From: Paracoccus tegillarcae
GTDB taxonomy: Bacteria; Pseudomonadota; Alphaproteobacteria; Rhodobacterales; Rhodobacteraceae
Reading direction: 5' to 3'
DNA: 64,000 nucleotides
Assembly (NCBI RefSeq): GCF_002847305.1
Contig: NZ_CP025408.1
Coordinates: 186,001 to 250,000, forward strand
In this document: in pieces, positions 30,545-39,050 of the stretch
Position numbering within the stretch: position 1 is the stretch's first letter
Layout: the number at the start of each line of letters is the position of its first letter
The notes under the pieces: generated by a model
What the model saw: the letters and a program-made list of their open reading frames with translations, nothing else
The model's database searches: none
What the model was told of the DNA's origin: nothing
Program-made: the position numbers and the translations under genes

Positions 30545-31684
30545 TCACTGCACCAGAGGCTGACGATTCCTGCTGTGTCGCCCCGCCAGGCTGCGGCCCT
30601 CTCGGCCTGACAGAACCTGGCGGGCGTGGGGAAATCCTGCGCTTGCGACGTCCATCTGCGGGAAAAGCGAGCAGATCTCTTGCCGTGCCGCCGCGCTCAG
30701 CGTTTTCAGCGCCTCGGGCCCGGTATAAAGGGTTTCGGCCTCGGCACCGTCGACATGAACGATCTGATGGTCATCCAGCAGGATATGGACATAGGTGACG
30801 TTCGACAGGTCCTGCGCCACATCGATGCCGTCGATATCCAGCAGGTGTTTCGCCGCGACCAGAATTTCCGCCGCGCCAAACATGCGCAGCGCGATTTTCG
30901 AGCGAACCAGAATGCGGTGCTGCGGGGACACGACCAGATCGCGCGACGGCGTTCCCGCACCAAGCGCGCCCCTGCTGATCCTGATCGGACGCAAACGCGG
31001 CAACATGGCCAGTTCACCGGCGCCAACCCTGCGAGAACCGATCCAGCGCACTGGCTGATACCCGTTGTCACGGGTCTGAACCATCATCCCCTTGCGCAGA
31101 TCGCCGATGCGGATTTCACCGACTTGGGTCATGATCAGCGCATCGGCGGAAAAGCAGATGGCGCTGAAAGGAACCTCGGGGCTGCCGCCAAAGCTGGACT
31201 GGCCCTGAATATAGGTCAGCGTCGTTCCGGGGGGCGGCGGATCACCGATGAAGGTCACGCCGGCGACGCGGATGGTATAGCCCTCGACAATGGAAACGCC
31301 CAGCATGGTGTATTCATTGCCCGCGCCGTCAAACAGCGTAACCGAGAATTCAGCGCGAACATAGACCGCCGATTGCCACAGAATATCGCTATTGCCGGGT
31401 TGGTATGTCACACCATCAATTGTCGTCGGCTGGCTAAGCAGTTGGTCGGTGACGGTATTGCCGTTGACGGGCGCGCTGTTGAGCACATCGCCGGCTTCAT
31501 CAAACGTGATCGAAGCATTGGGTGCGTCAAAAGTCAGCGCGACATTGCTGGGGTTCTGCCACGAAAAGGCGTCGCCATTCACCGCATTCCTCAGCGGGTT
31601 GTTTCCTTGCAGCGAATTGCCATTGTCGGTCCGAAAGATCGGAATGCTACCGACCGAGTAAATCTGGATCGTTTGATCAGGCAT
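30545..31684 (-). CDS. Hint-domain protein (Hint_2, hedgehog/intein-like)
   Basis: 379 residues with no signal peptide or membrane helix. The first 175 residues form a beta-rich domain of unknown role. The Hint domain begins at Cys177 (AICFSADALI) and continues through GEIRIGDLRKGMMVQTRDNGYQPVRWIG and VVSPQHRIL, where the block His sits, to about 330. Rhodobacteraceae encode many such proteins; their natural reaction is not known. The typical intein C-terminal HN plus nucleophile is not visible, so splicing is unlikely, while self-cleavage at Cys177 is possible. Shine-Dalgarno GGGGTG precedes the ATG. Confidence 0.85.
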   Translation of the reverse strand: MPDQTIQIYSVGSIPIFRTDNGNSLQGNNPLRNAVNGDAFSWQNPSNVALTFDAPNASITFDEAGDVLNSAPVNGNTVTDQLLSQPTTIDGVTYQPGNSDILWQSAVYVRAEFSVTLFDGAGNEYTMLGVSIVEGYTIRVAGVTFIGDPPPPGTTLTYIQGQSSFGGSPEVPFSAICFSADALIMTQVGEIRIGDLRKGMMVQTRDNGYQPVRWIGSRRVGAGELAMLPRLRPIRISRGALGAGTPSRDLVVSPQHRILVRSKIALRMFGAAEILVAAKHLLDIDGIDVAQDLSNVTYVHILLDDHQIVHVDGAEAETLYTGPEALKTLSAAARQEICSLFPQMDVASAGFPHARQVLSGREGRSLAGRHSRNRQPLVQ

Positions 31685-31783
31685 AGCGACACCCCATTAC
31701 AAAAACACCTTGCACAAGATCGGGCGTATAACCTGCAGCGAGAAACTTCGCCATAAATTTACTGATACTTCGACATAAATAAA

Positions 31784-31812
31784 CGGGCGCGCAGATGACC
31801 TCTGCGCGCCCG
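31784..31812 (-). terminator. Rho-independent terminator downstream of the YceI gene
   Basis: Perfect 12-bp stem CGGGCGCGCAGA / TCTGCGCGCCCG around a 5-nt loop. On the minus strand it is followed by TTTATTTAT, so it ends the yceI-like transcript before the Hint gene. Confidence 0.85.
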
Positions 31813-31839
31813 AATACGGATCGGTTGTGATCGTGTCGG

Positions 31840-32424
31840 TTATTCGGCTTTGATCGCCTCGACAGAGATGTTGATTTCGACCTCGTCGCTGGTTGCCGGG
31901 ACGAACATGCCCAGGTCAAACTCCGAACGCTTGATCGTGGTTTCCGCGTCAAAACCCATCGTGGGCTTGCCAGAGGCGGGATGATCGCCGCGCTGGTTCA
32001 ACTCTGCCTCAAGCACGATCTGCTTGGTGATGCCGTTCAGGGTCAGATCGCCGGTGATCTTGGCTTCGTCTTCGTCCTCAAGCTCGACCGAGGTCGATGT
32101 GAACGTCACCATCTGATCATCGCCTTCGGCTGCACCGAAGAAATCATCGGACATGAAATGGGTAAAGCGCTCTTCCCAGCCGGTCAGCATGGTGCGGACG
32201 GGAAAGCTGACCTCGACCGAGGAATTCTGCGGCTCGGCTTCATCCAGATTGATGACGCCCTCGAACCCGCTGAACATGCCGGTGGTGGTCGAAAAGCCCA
32301 GGTGGTTGTACTCGAACACGATCTGGCTGTGGCTGGGGTCAAGGTTCCAGACGGTGGTTTCCTGTGCAACGGCGGGCATGGCGAAGGCGGCAAGTGCTGC
32401 TGCGGTCGTCAGAGCGAATTTCAT
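31840..32424 (-). CDS. YceI family periplasmic protein
   Basis: 194 residues from MKFALTTAAA, with AGGAAGAAG upstream. Signal peptide at 1-21 (cleavage after AVAQ or AVA), then the lipocalin-like YceI fold: WNLDPSHSQIVFEYNHLGFSTTTG and GDLTLNGITKQIVLEAEL. Family members bind isoprenoid or amphiphilic ligands, and some are induced by base or osmotic stress. It is a monocistronic unit with its own terminator, divergent from rpsF. Confidence 0.92.
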   Translation of the reverse strand: MKFALTTAAALAAFAMPAVAQETTVWNLDPSHSQIVFEYNHLGFSTTTGMFSGFEGVINLDEAEPQNSSVEVSFPVRTMLTGWEERFTHFMSDDFFGAAEGDDQMVTFTSTSVELEDEDEAKITGDLTLNGITKQIVLEAELNQRGDHPASGKPTMGFDAETTIKRSEFDLGMFVPATSDEVEINISVEAIKAE

Positions 32425-32478
32425 GATTATCTTCTTCCTGTTTAGACCAAGGGGCACGCGCCCCGAGGAAATGGTGAT

Positions 32479-32494
32479 CGTTGTATTTGCAACG
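32479..32494. promoter_or_regulatory. Inverted repeat CGTTG-N6-CAACG upstream of the YceI gene
   Basis: A perfect 5-bp inverted repeat separated by TATTTG, about 55 bp upstream of the yceI start. Size and position suit a repressor or activator site, but the cognate factor is unknown. Confidence 0.35.
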
Positions 32495-32607
32495 GTCAAT
32501 AACAAATTTTCAGCCCCCGCGCCGCAGGAATTCGGTGCCACAGCGCACATCGCCTGTGCGGTGCGCGCGGGAACCCTGCGCGCCCCTGCCGCGCCGCGGG
32601 AATCACC

Positions 32608-32635
32608 TTGCAATCGCAGCAATTGCCGCTATAAG
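32608..32635 (+). promoter_or_regulatory. Sigma-70-type promoter for rpsF-rpsR-rplI
   Basis: TTGCAA (32608-32613), a 16-bp spacer and TATAAG (32630-32635). Transcription would start near 32642, leaving a leader of about 100 nt before rpsF. Confidence 0.6.
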
Positions 32636-32742
32636 GCCGCATCCTTCCGCAGATTTGCGAAACCGATGCAGCCTCTCGTGGCGGGGCGCGGAAGGCTGGA
32701 TACCCGCCGTTGAAGCGCATCTTGAGAAGAGAAAGGATCGCC

Positions 32743-33105
32743 ATGCCGCTTTATGAGCATGTGCTGATCGCTCGTCAGGACCTGTCTAACACACAGGCCG
32801 AAGGGCTGATCGAACATTTCTCGACCGTGCTGGCCGATAATGGCGGCAAGGTCGTAGAGAACGAATATTGGGGTATCCGTACCCTCGCCTACAAGATCAA
32901 CAAGAACCGCAAGGGCCACTACGCCTTTCTGCGCACGGACGCACCGTCCGATGCCGTGCATGAAATGGAACGCCTGGCCCGCCTGCATGACGATGTGATG
33001 CGCGTGATGACCATCAAGGTCGACACGCACGAGGAAGGCCCCTCGATCCAGATGCAGAAACGTGACGAGCGTGGCGACCGCCGCGAGCGTCGTGACCGGA
33101 ACTGA
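32743..33105 (+). CDS. rpsF: Ribosomal protein S6
   Basis: 120 residues, beginning MPLYEHVLIARQDLSNTQ. Small-subunit platform protein that binds as a heterodimer with S18, encoded next. The C-terminal tail is Arg/Glu/Asp-rich (RDERGDRRERRDRN). AAGGA sits upstream of the ATG; an in-frame extension to 32710 is rejected on family length. First gene of rpsF-rpsR-rplI. Confidence 0.98.
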   Translation: MPLYEHVLIARQDLSNTQAEGLIEHFSTVLADNGGKVVENEYWGIRTLAYKINKNRKGHYAFLRTDAPSDAVHEMERLARLHDDVMRVMTIKVDTHEEGPSIQMQKRDERGDRRERRDRN

Positions 33106-33117
33106 GGAGACTGATCC

Positions 33118-33345
33118 ATGGCGAACAAACCGTTTTTCCGCCGTCGCAAGGTCTGCCCGTTCTCGGGTGAGAATGCGCCGAAAATCGACTATAAAGACAC
33201 GCGGCTGCTGCAGCGTTACATCTCCGAGCGTGGCAAGATCGTGCCCTCGCGGATCACCGCCGTCTCGGCCAAGAAGCAACGTGAGCTGGCTCGTGCCATC
33301 AAGCGCGCGCGTTTCCTGGCCTTGCTGCCCTACGCCGTGAAATAA
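33118..33345 (+). CDS. rpsR: Ribosomal protein S18
   Basis: 75 residues, basic, with the family core [32 protein letters not shown]. Forms the S6:S18 platform heterodimer. 12 bp downstream of rpsF with GAGGAG upstream; 12 bp before rplI. Confidence 0.98.
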   Translation: MANKPFFRRRKVCPFSGENAPKIDYKDTRLLQRYISERGKIVPSRITAVSAKKQRELARAIKRARFLALLPYAVK

Positions 33346-33357
33346 GGAGGAAGACCA

Positions 33358-33981
33358 ATGCAAGTCATCCTGCTGGAACGTGTGGCCAAGCTGGGTCAGA
33401 TGGGCGAAGTCGTGAATGTAAAGCAGGGCTATGCCCGCAACTACCTTTTGCCTCAGGGCAAGGCATTGCGTGCGAGCCAGGCGAATATCGACGCCTTCGA
33501 AGCCCAGAAAGCCAATCTGGAAACGCGCAACGCCGAAAGCCGCGCCGAAGCTGAAAAGCTGGCAGCCGAACTGGACGGTCTGAAATTCGTGATCATCCGC
33601 TCGGCATCCGACGCTGGTGCGCTCTATGGTTCGGTCACCCCGCGCGACGTCGAAGCCGTCGCCGCAGATGGTGGCCATCAGATCGACCGCAAACAGGTCG
33701 TCCTGGGCAACCCGATCAAGGATCTGGGCCTGCATGACATCGCTGTCGTGCTGCACCCCGAGGTCGAGGCAACGATCACGCTGAACATCGCGCGGTCGCC
33801 CGAAGAGGCCGAATTGCAGGCTCAGGGCAAGTCGATCCAGGATCTGGCCGCCGAGGCCGATGCAGAAGCCGAGTTCGAGATCGCCGAATTGTTCGACGAT
33901 CTGGGCAGTGCTGCTGCGGACGATCTGGACGACGACGCGCCCGCGGCCACTGCCGACGAGGACGAGGAACAGGCGCAGTAA
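33358..33981 (+). CDS. rplI: Ribosomal protein L9
   Basis: 207 residues. The N-terminal 23S-binding domain [36 protein letters not shown], the connecting helix and the C-terminal domain are all present. It is much longer than E. coli L9 (149) because of an acidic C-terminal tail from about residue 165 ([14 protein letters not shown] and similar), a feature of alphaproteobacterial L9. GGAGGAAG Shine-Dalgarno. Followed by a terminator. Confidence 0.97.
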   Translation: MQVILLERVAKLGQMGEVVNVKQGYARNYLLPQGKALRASQANIDAFEAQKANLETRNAESRAEAEKLAAELDGLKFVIIRSASDAGALYGSVTPRDVEAVAADGGHQIDRKQVVLGNPIKDLGLHDIAVVLHPEVEATITLNIARSPEEAELQAQGKSIQDLAAEADAEAEFEIAELFDDLGSAAADDLDDDAPAATADEDEEQAQ

Positions 33982-34010
33982 GCCATCAGGCTTACGGTAC
34001 GTTAATCTTC

Positions 34011-34046
34011 AGCCGCGCCGGGCGACCGGCGCGGCTGTTCCCTTTC
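34011..34046 (+). terminator. Terminator after rplI
   Basis: 11-bp stem AGCCGCGCCGG / CCGGCGCGGCT with a GCGA loop (34022-34025), followed by GTTCCCTTTC. Ends the rpsF-rpsR-rplI operon. Confidence 0.75.
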
Positions 34047-34142
34047 AGGCACGCAAGACCTGCGTGTATCTGTCGCGGGATATGAATTTGACCTGCCAAT
34101 CCAGCCATGGAAAAGCAGATGGAACAGCCAGAGGAACACATG

Positions 34143-35153
34143 ATGAGCGATGCGCTGACACGGTTGATGGCGGAACGCGACTGGTTGCTGGCCGATGGGG
34201 CGACCGGCACGAACCTGTTCAATATGGGCCTTTCCGCCGGTGAGCCGCCCGAATTGTGGAACGTCGATCAGCCCGACAATATTCGCGCGCTATATCGTGG
34301 CGCCGTCGATGCGGGCTCGGATCTGTTTCTGACCAATACCTTCGGCGGCAATGCCAGCCGGCTCAAGCTGCACAGCGCCCAGGACCGGGTACGCGAATTG
34401 AACCGCGTTGGGGCGGAACTGGGCCGGGAACTGGCCGATGCCGCTGGCCGCACGGTCGTCGTTGCCGGCAGCATGGGCCCGACCGGTGACATCATGGCGC
34501 CGATGGGCAGCCTGACCCACAATGCCGCGGTCGAGATGTTCCACGAACAGGCCGAGGGCCTGAAAGAGGGCGGCGCCGACGTGTTGTGGCTGGAAACCAT
34601 CAGCGCACCCGAGGAATACAGGGCCGCCGCCGAAGCCTGCGATCTGGCCGGCATGCCCTGGGTCGGCACCATGAGCTTTGACACCGCCGGACGCACAATG
34701 ATGGGCCTGACCTCGGCCGCGATGTCGGCCATGGTCGAAAAGCTGCCCAATCCCCCGCTGGCCTATGGTGCCAATTGCGGCGTCGGCGCATCGGACCTGT
34801 TGCGCACGGTGATGGGCTTTGTCGCTAGCGGCAATGAACGCCCGATCGTCGCCAAGGGCAATGCCGGCATCCCGCGCTTTGAGCATGGCCATATCCATTA
34901 CGATGGCACGCCCGAACTGATGGGCGAATATGCCGTTCTGGCGCGTGATCTGGGCGTCCGCATCATCGGCGGCTGCTGCGGCACCATGCCCGAGCACCTG
35001 CGCGCCATGCGCGAGGCACTGGAAAGCCGCCCGCGCGGCGAGCGCCCGACACTGGAGTTGATCGCCTCGAAACTGGGTGGCTTTTCCTCGACCAGCGACG
35101 GCACCGACGATTCCGGCCCAACCCGCGAACGCCGCAACCGCCGCCGCGGGTGA
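34143..35153 (+). CDS. bmt: Betaine/homocysteine S-methyltransferase-like protein; candidate homocysteine-binding component of a split methionine synthase
   Basis: 336 residues from MSDALTRLMA with GAGGA seven bases upstream. Homocysteine S-methyltransferase fold: LADGATGTNLF at the N-terminus, TNTFGGNASRL, and the three zinc-ligand cysteines at 212 (GANCG), 278 and 279 (GGCCGTMPEH). Homologues are annotated betaine--homocysteine methyltransferase. In roseobacters, as I recall from mutant-fitness work, such a protein supplies the homocysteine-binding part of a methionine synthase split over several genes. The MetH-like cobalamin protein at 36892 and the DUF1638 protein at 37960 support that here. 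The C-terminal 25 residues are a disordered Ser/Asp/Arg tail. Confidence 0.88.
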   Translation: MSDALTRLMAERDWLLADGATGTNLFNMGLSAGEPPELWNVDQPDNIRALYRGAVDAGSDLFLTNTFGGNASRLKLHSAQDRVRELNRVGAELGRELADAAGRTVVVAGSMGPTGDIMAPMGSLTHNAAVEMFHEQAEGLKEGGADVLWLETISAPEEYRAAAEACDLAGMPWVGTMSFDTAGRTMMGLTSAAMSAMVEKLPNPPLAYGANCGVGASDLLRTVMGFVASGNERPIVAKGNAGIPRFEHGHIHYDGTPELMGEYAVLARDLGVRIIGGCCGTMPEHLRAMREALESRPRGERPTLELIASKLGGFSSTSDGTDDSGPTRERRNRRRG

Positions 35154-35160
35154 TCCGTCT

Positions 35161-35186
35161 GGCGCAATCTTCGAAAGGATTGCGCC
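35161..35186. terminator. Hairpin between convergent bmt-like and DUF3461 genes
   Basis: GGCGCAATC (35161-35169) pairs perfectly with GATTGCGCC (35178-35186) around an 8-nt loop. No T-run follows on either strand, so it may act as a transcript 3'-end stabiliser or weak bidirectional terminator. Confidence 0.5.
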
Positions 35187-35203
35187 GGCCGGTCCCTGCC
35201 CGT

Positions 35204-35578
35204 CTAACCGCCGGTGGTTTCGCGGATCTGCCGCGTCAGGCTGCGCACGCGCGCCATTTCCATCTCAATTGCCGTCATGGCATCGTTGATCTGGGCTGCC
35301 AGCGATGAAACCTCGCCGTGCGCGGCCAGCAGTTCATCCAGCTCGACCACAGCCTTGCTGAGCTTGGGCGAGATTTCCGTGGCCGCCTTATCCCCTGTCT
35401 GCGCCGCGGGCACCCCGATGCGACGGAAACGATAGACCCGGATCTCTGGCAACAAAGAGCCAGGCTTGCGGCGATAGCGGACGCGCAACACATCCTCTTC
35501 GCCGATATCCTCGAACAATTCGTACGAGCTGATTTCACCGGGGGAGGTGATCCCCATCTCGGTCAGCGTCGGATACAT
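35204..35578 (-). CDS. DUF3461 family protein
   Basis: 124 residues. The N-terminus MYPTLTEMGITSPGEIS is the hallmark of DUF3461, whose function is unknown. A predicted coiled coil covers about 70-120. AAGGAGG lies upstream; spacing favours the ATG at 35578 over the in-frame ATG at 35584. It is convergent with the bmt-like gene and downstream of the radical SAM gene, 92 bp away, so cotranscription is possible. Confidence 0.82.
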   Translation of the reverse strand: MYPTLTEMGITSPGEISSYELFEDIGEEDVLRVRYRRKPGSLLPEIRVYRFRRIGVPAAQTGDKAATEISPKLSKAVVELDELLAAHGEVSSLAAQINDAMTAIEMEMARVRSLTRQIRETTGG

Positions 35579-35670
35579 TGCCATTCCTCCTTGGATCGCG
35601 GCCGTCCCTCATACCTTTACGATAGCGCTACCGGTCAAACAAATCAACGCTCTCTGACCGAAGTTCGGTT

Positions 35671-36750
35671 TCAAAACAAGGATAACTGATCACCCTTGCG
35701 CGGCGGCGGGCCAAAGCGGCTGCAATCCAGCATCGGGGTTCGATCCCAATAGCCCAAGCGCTTGCGAGCAAGGTGAAAACGCTGGCGCATCAACTCGGCC
35801 TCGATCCCCTGCCCGCGCATCCGGGCACCGAAACGCGGATCATTGTCGCGCCCGCCCCGCATGGCCTGAATGCGGTTCATGATATGGTCCGCCTTGCCCG
35901 GATGATGGCGATCCAGCCAGTCGCGAAACAGCGGCGCCACCTCATTGGGCAGTCGCACGGGGATCATGCTGGCGGTGGTGGCGCCAGCCTCGCGCGCCGC
36001 CGTCAGGATGGATTCGATCTCGGGCTCGGTCAGAACCGGGATAACCGGCGCCACCATGACGCGCACCGGAATGCCCGCCCGCGACAACTCGCGGATCATC
36101 CGCAGCCGCGTGGCGGGCGTGGGTGCGCGAGGCTCCATCTGCCGGGCCAGACCCGCATCCAGCGTGGTCAGCGAGATGCCGATCGCCGCCATGTATTTCG
36201 CCGCCAGTTCCGCCCACAGATCCAGATCGCGCAGCACCGTCTGACCGCGTGTGACCAACGTGACGGGATGGTTCCAGTCGCGCAGCACCCGCAGGATGCC
36301 CGGCATGATGGCAAACTTCGCCTCGGCGGGCTGATAGGGGTCGGTATTGGTGCCCAAGGCAATCGGGGCGACCTTATAGGATTTGCGCCCGATTTCCTGC
36401 TCCAGCAGACGGGCGGCGTCGGGCTTGGCAGTAATCTTGGTCTCGAAATCCAGCCCCGAAGACAGGCCCACATAGGCGTGACTGGGCCGCGCAAAGCAAT
36501 AGATGCAGCCATGCTCGCAGCCCCGATAAGGGTTGATCGACCGATCGAAGGGCACATCCGGGCTGGTATTGCGGGTGATGATGCTGCGCGGCTGTTCTGT
36601 CACGATCTCGGTGCGCAGCAGATGGTCATCCTCGGGGATGTCCCAGCCATCGGCCTCGCGCTCGGCTGACAGGCGGTCAAACCGCGGCGCGGGCCGTGTA
36701 TCGGCACCGCGTGCCTTGAGGCGTTCATCAGGGTTACGGGTCGGCAGCAT
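35671..36750 (-). CDS. PA0069-family radical SAM protein (SplB-related)
   Basis: 359 residues. The radical SAM cluster motif CxxxCxxC is CEHGCIYC, after SINPYRGCEHG, near residue 80. The family is related to spore photoproduct lyase, and its substrate is unknown. Downstream segments GTNTDPYQPAE, TKS-like TLVTRGQTVLRD and APVIPVLTEPEIE are typical of COG1533 proteins. The C-terminus LSLF resembles a clamp-binding-type hydrophobic tail, but that is weak. A LexA-type box overlaps the promoter region 12 bp upstream of the ATG, pointing to DNA-damage control and hence a repair role. Confidence 0.9.
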   Translation of the reverse strand: MLPTRNPDERLKARGADTRPAPRFDRLSAEREADGWDIPEDDHLLRTEIVTEQPRSIITRNTSPDVPFDRSINPYRGCEHGCIYCFARPSHAYVGLSSGLDFETKITAKPDAARLLEQEIGRKSYKVAPIALGTNTDPYQPAEAKFAIMPGILRVLRDWNHPVTLVTRGQTVLRDLDLWAELAAKYMAAIGISLTTLDAGLARQMEPRAPTPATRLRMIRELSRAGIPVRVMVAPVIPVLTEPEIESILTAAREAGATTASMIPVRLPNEVAPLFRDWLDRHHPGKADHIMNRIQAMRGGRDNDPRFGARMRGQGIEAELMRQRFHLARKRLGYWDRTPMLDCSRFGPPPRKGDQLSLF

Positions 36751-36762
36751 GGCCTAAAAATA

Positions 36763-36777
36763 GAACATAACAGGAAC
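36763..36777 (-). promoter_or_regulatory. LexA (SOS) box GTTC-N7-GTTC
   Basis: On the minus strand the sequence reads GTTCCTGTTATGTTC, an exact match to the alphaproteobacterial LexA operator GTTC-N7-GTTC. It lies 12 bp before the ATG of the radical SAM gene and about 115 bp upstream of the divergent corrinoid gene. Confidence 0.7.
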
Positions 36778-36891
36778 AATTGCCAGAGAATCCGTCGCCA
36801 CGTCGCCCGCATGCGCCGCCATGTCGGAATTTGGCTATTCAACTGACGAAAAGCCGTCCAAAGGGCAATAAAGTGAACTGGAGGCCGCATC

Positions 36892-37596
<705 letters not shown>

Positions 37597-37805
37597 GCCG
37601 GTCAAAGGTGATCACGCGTTGGCACAACTGCCTCCTCTGGCGCCGGCGGCCCGCACCGAGCACGTCGGACTGCCCGCCGGGGGCCATGGGCGAAACATCG
37701 CGCACAGGCTTGTGATCAGCCTGAATCCTAAAACTGAACCTAACTTGCCCTTTTCATCCAGCTCTTTGCGCCCCATATTAGAGGGGCAAGATGAAAGAGG
37801 ACATC

Positions 37806-37970
37806 ATGCCGCTGCCACATTTTCTGCTGATGATTGCCGCTGTTATTCTGGCGGCCGCGTTGACCATCTGGGCCACGCTGTCGGCGGGTGTGCCCTTGGC
37901 TGCGCTGGCCCTGATCGCGCTGACGGGGGCGGCTGTGCTGCACCTGTCGATGCGCGACAATGAAGGCTGA
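37806..37970 (+). CDS. Small hydrophobic membrane protein
   Basis: 54 residues, MPLPHFLLMI at the start, with two predicted hydrophobic helices (about 5-24 and 30-47) and a short charged end. AGAGG lies upstream. An in-frame ATG at 37791 would add five residues and also has GAGGGG upstream. The last 11 bp overlap the DUF1638 gene, so it is probably translated and coupled. Function unknown. Confidence 0.6.
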   Translation: MPLPHFLLMIAAVILAAALTIWATLSAGVPLAALALIALTGAAVLHLSMRDNEG

Positions 37971-38592
37971 CATCAACCACCTGACCGCGGCACCGACCGC
38001 GCTGCCCCGCACGCTGCTGCTGGCCTGCGGTGCCCTGGCGCGCGAAATCATCGCCATCCGCAATGCCAATGGCTGGGCGCATATGGACCTGCATTGCCTG
38101 CCCGCCGAACTGCATCTTTATCCGCAAAAGATCCCCGATGCGGTCGAGGCGGCCGTCGCCAAGAACCGCGCAGCCTATGACCAGATCATCGTCGTCTACG
38201 CCGATTGCGGCACCGGCGGGTTGTTGCAGGCGCGCTGCGAGGCGCTTGGCGTGCAGATGATCCCCGGCCCGCATTGCTACGCCTTCTTTGACGGGCTGAG
38301 CGATTTCGAGGCGCGGCAAGAGGATGAATTCACCGCCTTTTATCTGACCGATTTTCTGGTTCGCCAGTTCGACGCATTCGTCTGGCGCGCCATGGGTTTC
38401 GACCGCCATCCCGAGTTGATCGAAATGATGTTCGGCAATTACGACCGGCTGATCTATCTGGCCCAGACCGAAGACGCGGCACTGGACGCCAAGGCTCAGG
38501 AGGCCGCCGAACGGCTTGGCCTGCGTTATGTGCGGCGCCAAAGCGGCTATGGCGATCTGCCGGGCATTCTGGCAGCGGCGGGCCGCGTATGA
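37960..38592 (+). CDS. DUF1638 family protein, probable corrinoid-system accessory
   Basis: 210 residues, soluble, beginning MKADINHLTA. Cysteines at LLLACGAL, DLHCLPAEL, YADCGTGG, QARCEAL and GPHCYAFF could bind metal. DUF1638 proteins often occur beside corrinoid methyltransferase genes, and in roseobacters I recall one being needed for split methionine synthase function; the biochemistry is unknown. Here it follows the cobalamin-binding protein gene in the same direction and overlaps the GNAT gene by 4 bp. Confidence 0.87.
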   Translation: MKADINHLTAAPTALPRTLLLACGALAREIIAIRNANGWAHMDLHCLPAELHLYPQKIPDAVEAAVAKNRAAYDQIIVVYADCGTGGLLQARCEALGVQMIPGPHCYAFFDGLSDFEARQEDEFTAFYLTDFLVRQFDAFVWRAMGFDRHPELIEMMFGNYDRLIYLAQTEDAALDAKAQEAAERLGLRYVRRQSGYGDLPGILAAAGRV

Positions 38593-39047
38593 TCCGATGG
38601 GCAGAGCCGGGCGACAGCGACGCCCTGGGCAAGATCATGTTCGATGCGATCCACCGGGGCGACAGCCCCTATAGCGCCCAGCAACGCCGCGCCTGGCTGC
38701 CCGAACCCTATTCGGGCCGTGCCTGGTCGGGGCGTCTTGCGCGGCAGCGTGTCGTCGTGGCCGAAGAACAGGGCCAGTTGGTCGGTTTCATGACGATGGG
38801 CGATGACGGCAATATCGACCTGGCCTTTATCCTGCCCGAAAACCGCCATCACGGACTGTTTCGCGATCTTCTGGACCGGATCGAGCTTGCCGCAAGGGAC
38901 GCCGGCATTGACCAGCTTTGGACCAATGCCAGCCTGATGGCCGAGGGTCCGTTCAAGGCCACGGGCTTTGTCACCGACCGCACTGAACATGTCGAACGCG
39001 ACGGCCAGAAGCTGACGCGATTTCGCATGCATAAGTGGCTGTTCTGA
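38589..39047 (+). CDS. GNAT family N-acetyltransferase
   Basis: 152 residues with the GNAT fold: MIRWAEPGDSDALGKIMFDAIH at the start, RVVVAEEQGQLVGFMTM as the central strands, and a reduced acetyl-CoA loop (PENRHHGLFRDLLDRIE), which lacks the canonical Q/RxxGxG/A. Substrate cannot be inferred. The ATGA overlap with DUF1638 suggests coexpression with the corrinoid genes. Confidence 0.8.
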   Translation: MIRWAEPGDSDALGKIMFDAIHRGDSPYSAQQRRAWLPEPYSGRAWSGRLARQRVVVAEEQGQLVGFMTMGDDGNIDLAFILPENRHHGLFRDLLDRIELAARDAGIDQLWTNASLMAEGPFKATGFVTDRTEHVERDGQKLTRFRMHKWLF

Positions 39048-39050
39048 CAG

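Larger units (their letters stand above)
32425..32742. other. 318-bp divergent regulatory region between yceI and rpsF
   Basis: Contains no supportable gene. On the plus side it holds the rpsF promoter (32608-32635) and a leader of about 100 nt. On the yceI side it holds an inverted repeat CGTTG-N6-CAACG (32479-32494), overlapped by a minus-strand TTGACC that could be a -35 element, and a small GGGGC/GCCCC hairpin near 32451 in the presumed 5' UTR. Confidence 0.6.

Noticed and set aside
31677..31952. 91-codon frame across the yceI terminator
   Set aside because: It runs through the end of yceI and the terminator hairpin into the Hint gene leader and has no family resemblance.
36778..36891. 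Cobalamin riboswitch upstream of the corrinoid protein
   Set aside because: Only 114 bp remain after the LexA box and no B12-box sequence is visible.
37597..37790. Possible cobalamin riboswitch before the small membrane protein and DUF1638 genes
   Set aside because: No B12-box core (AGCCACTG-like) is present and the 194-bp gap is too short for a convincing aptamer and expression platform.
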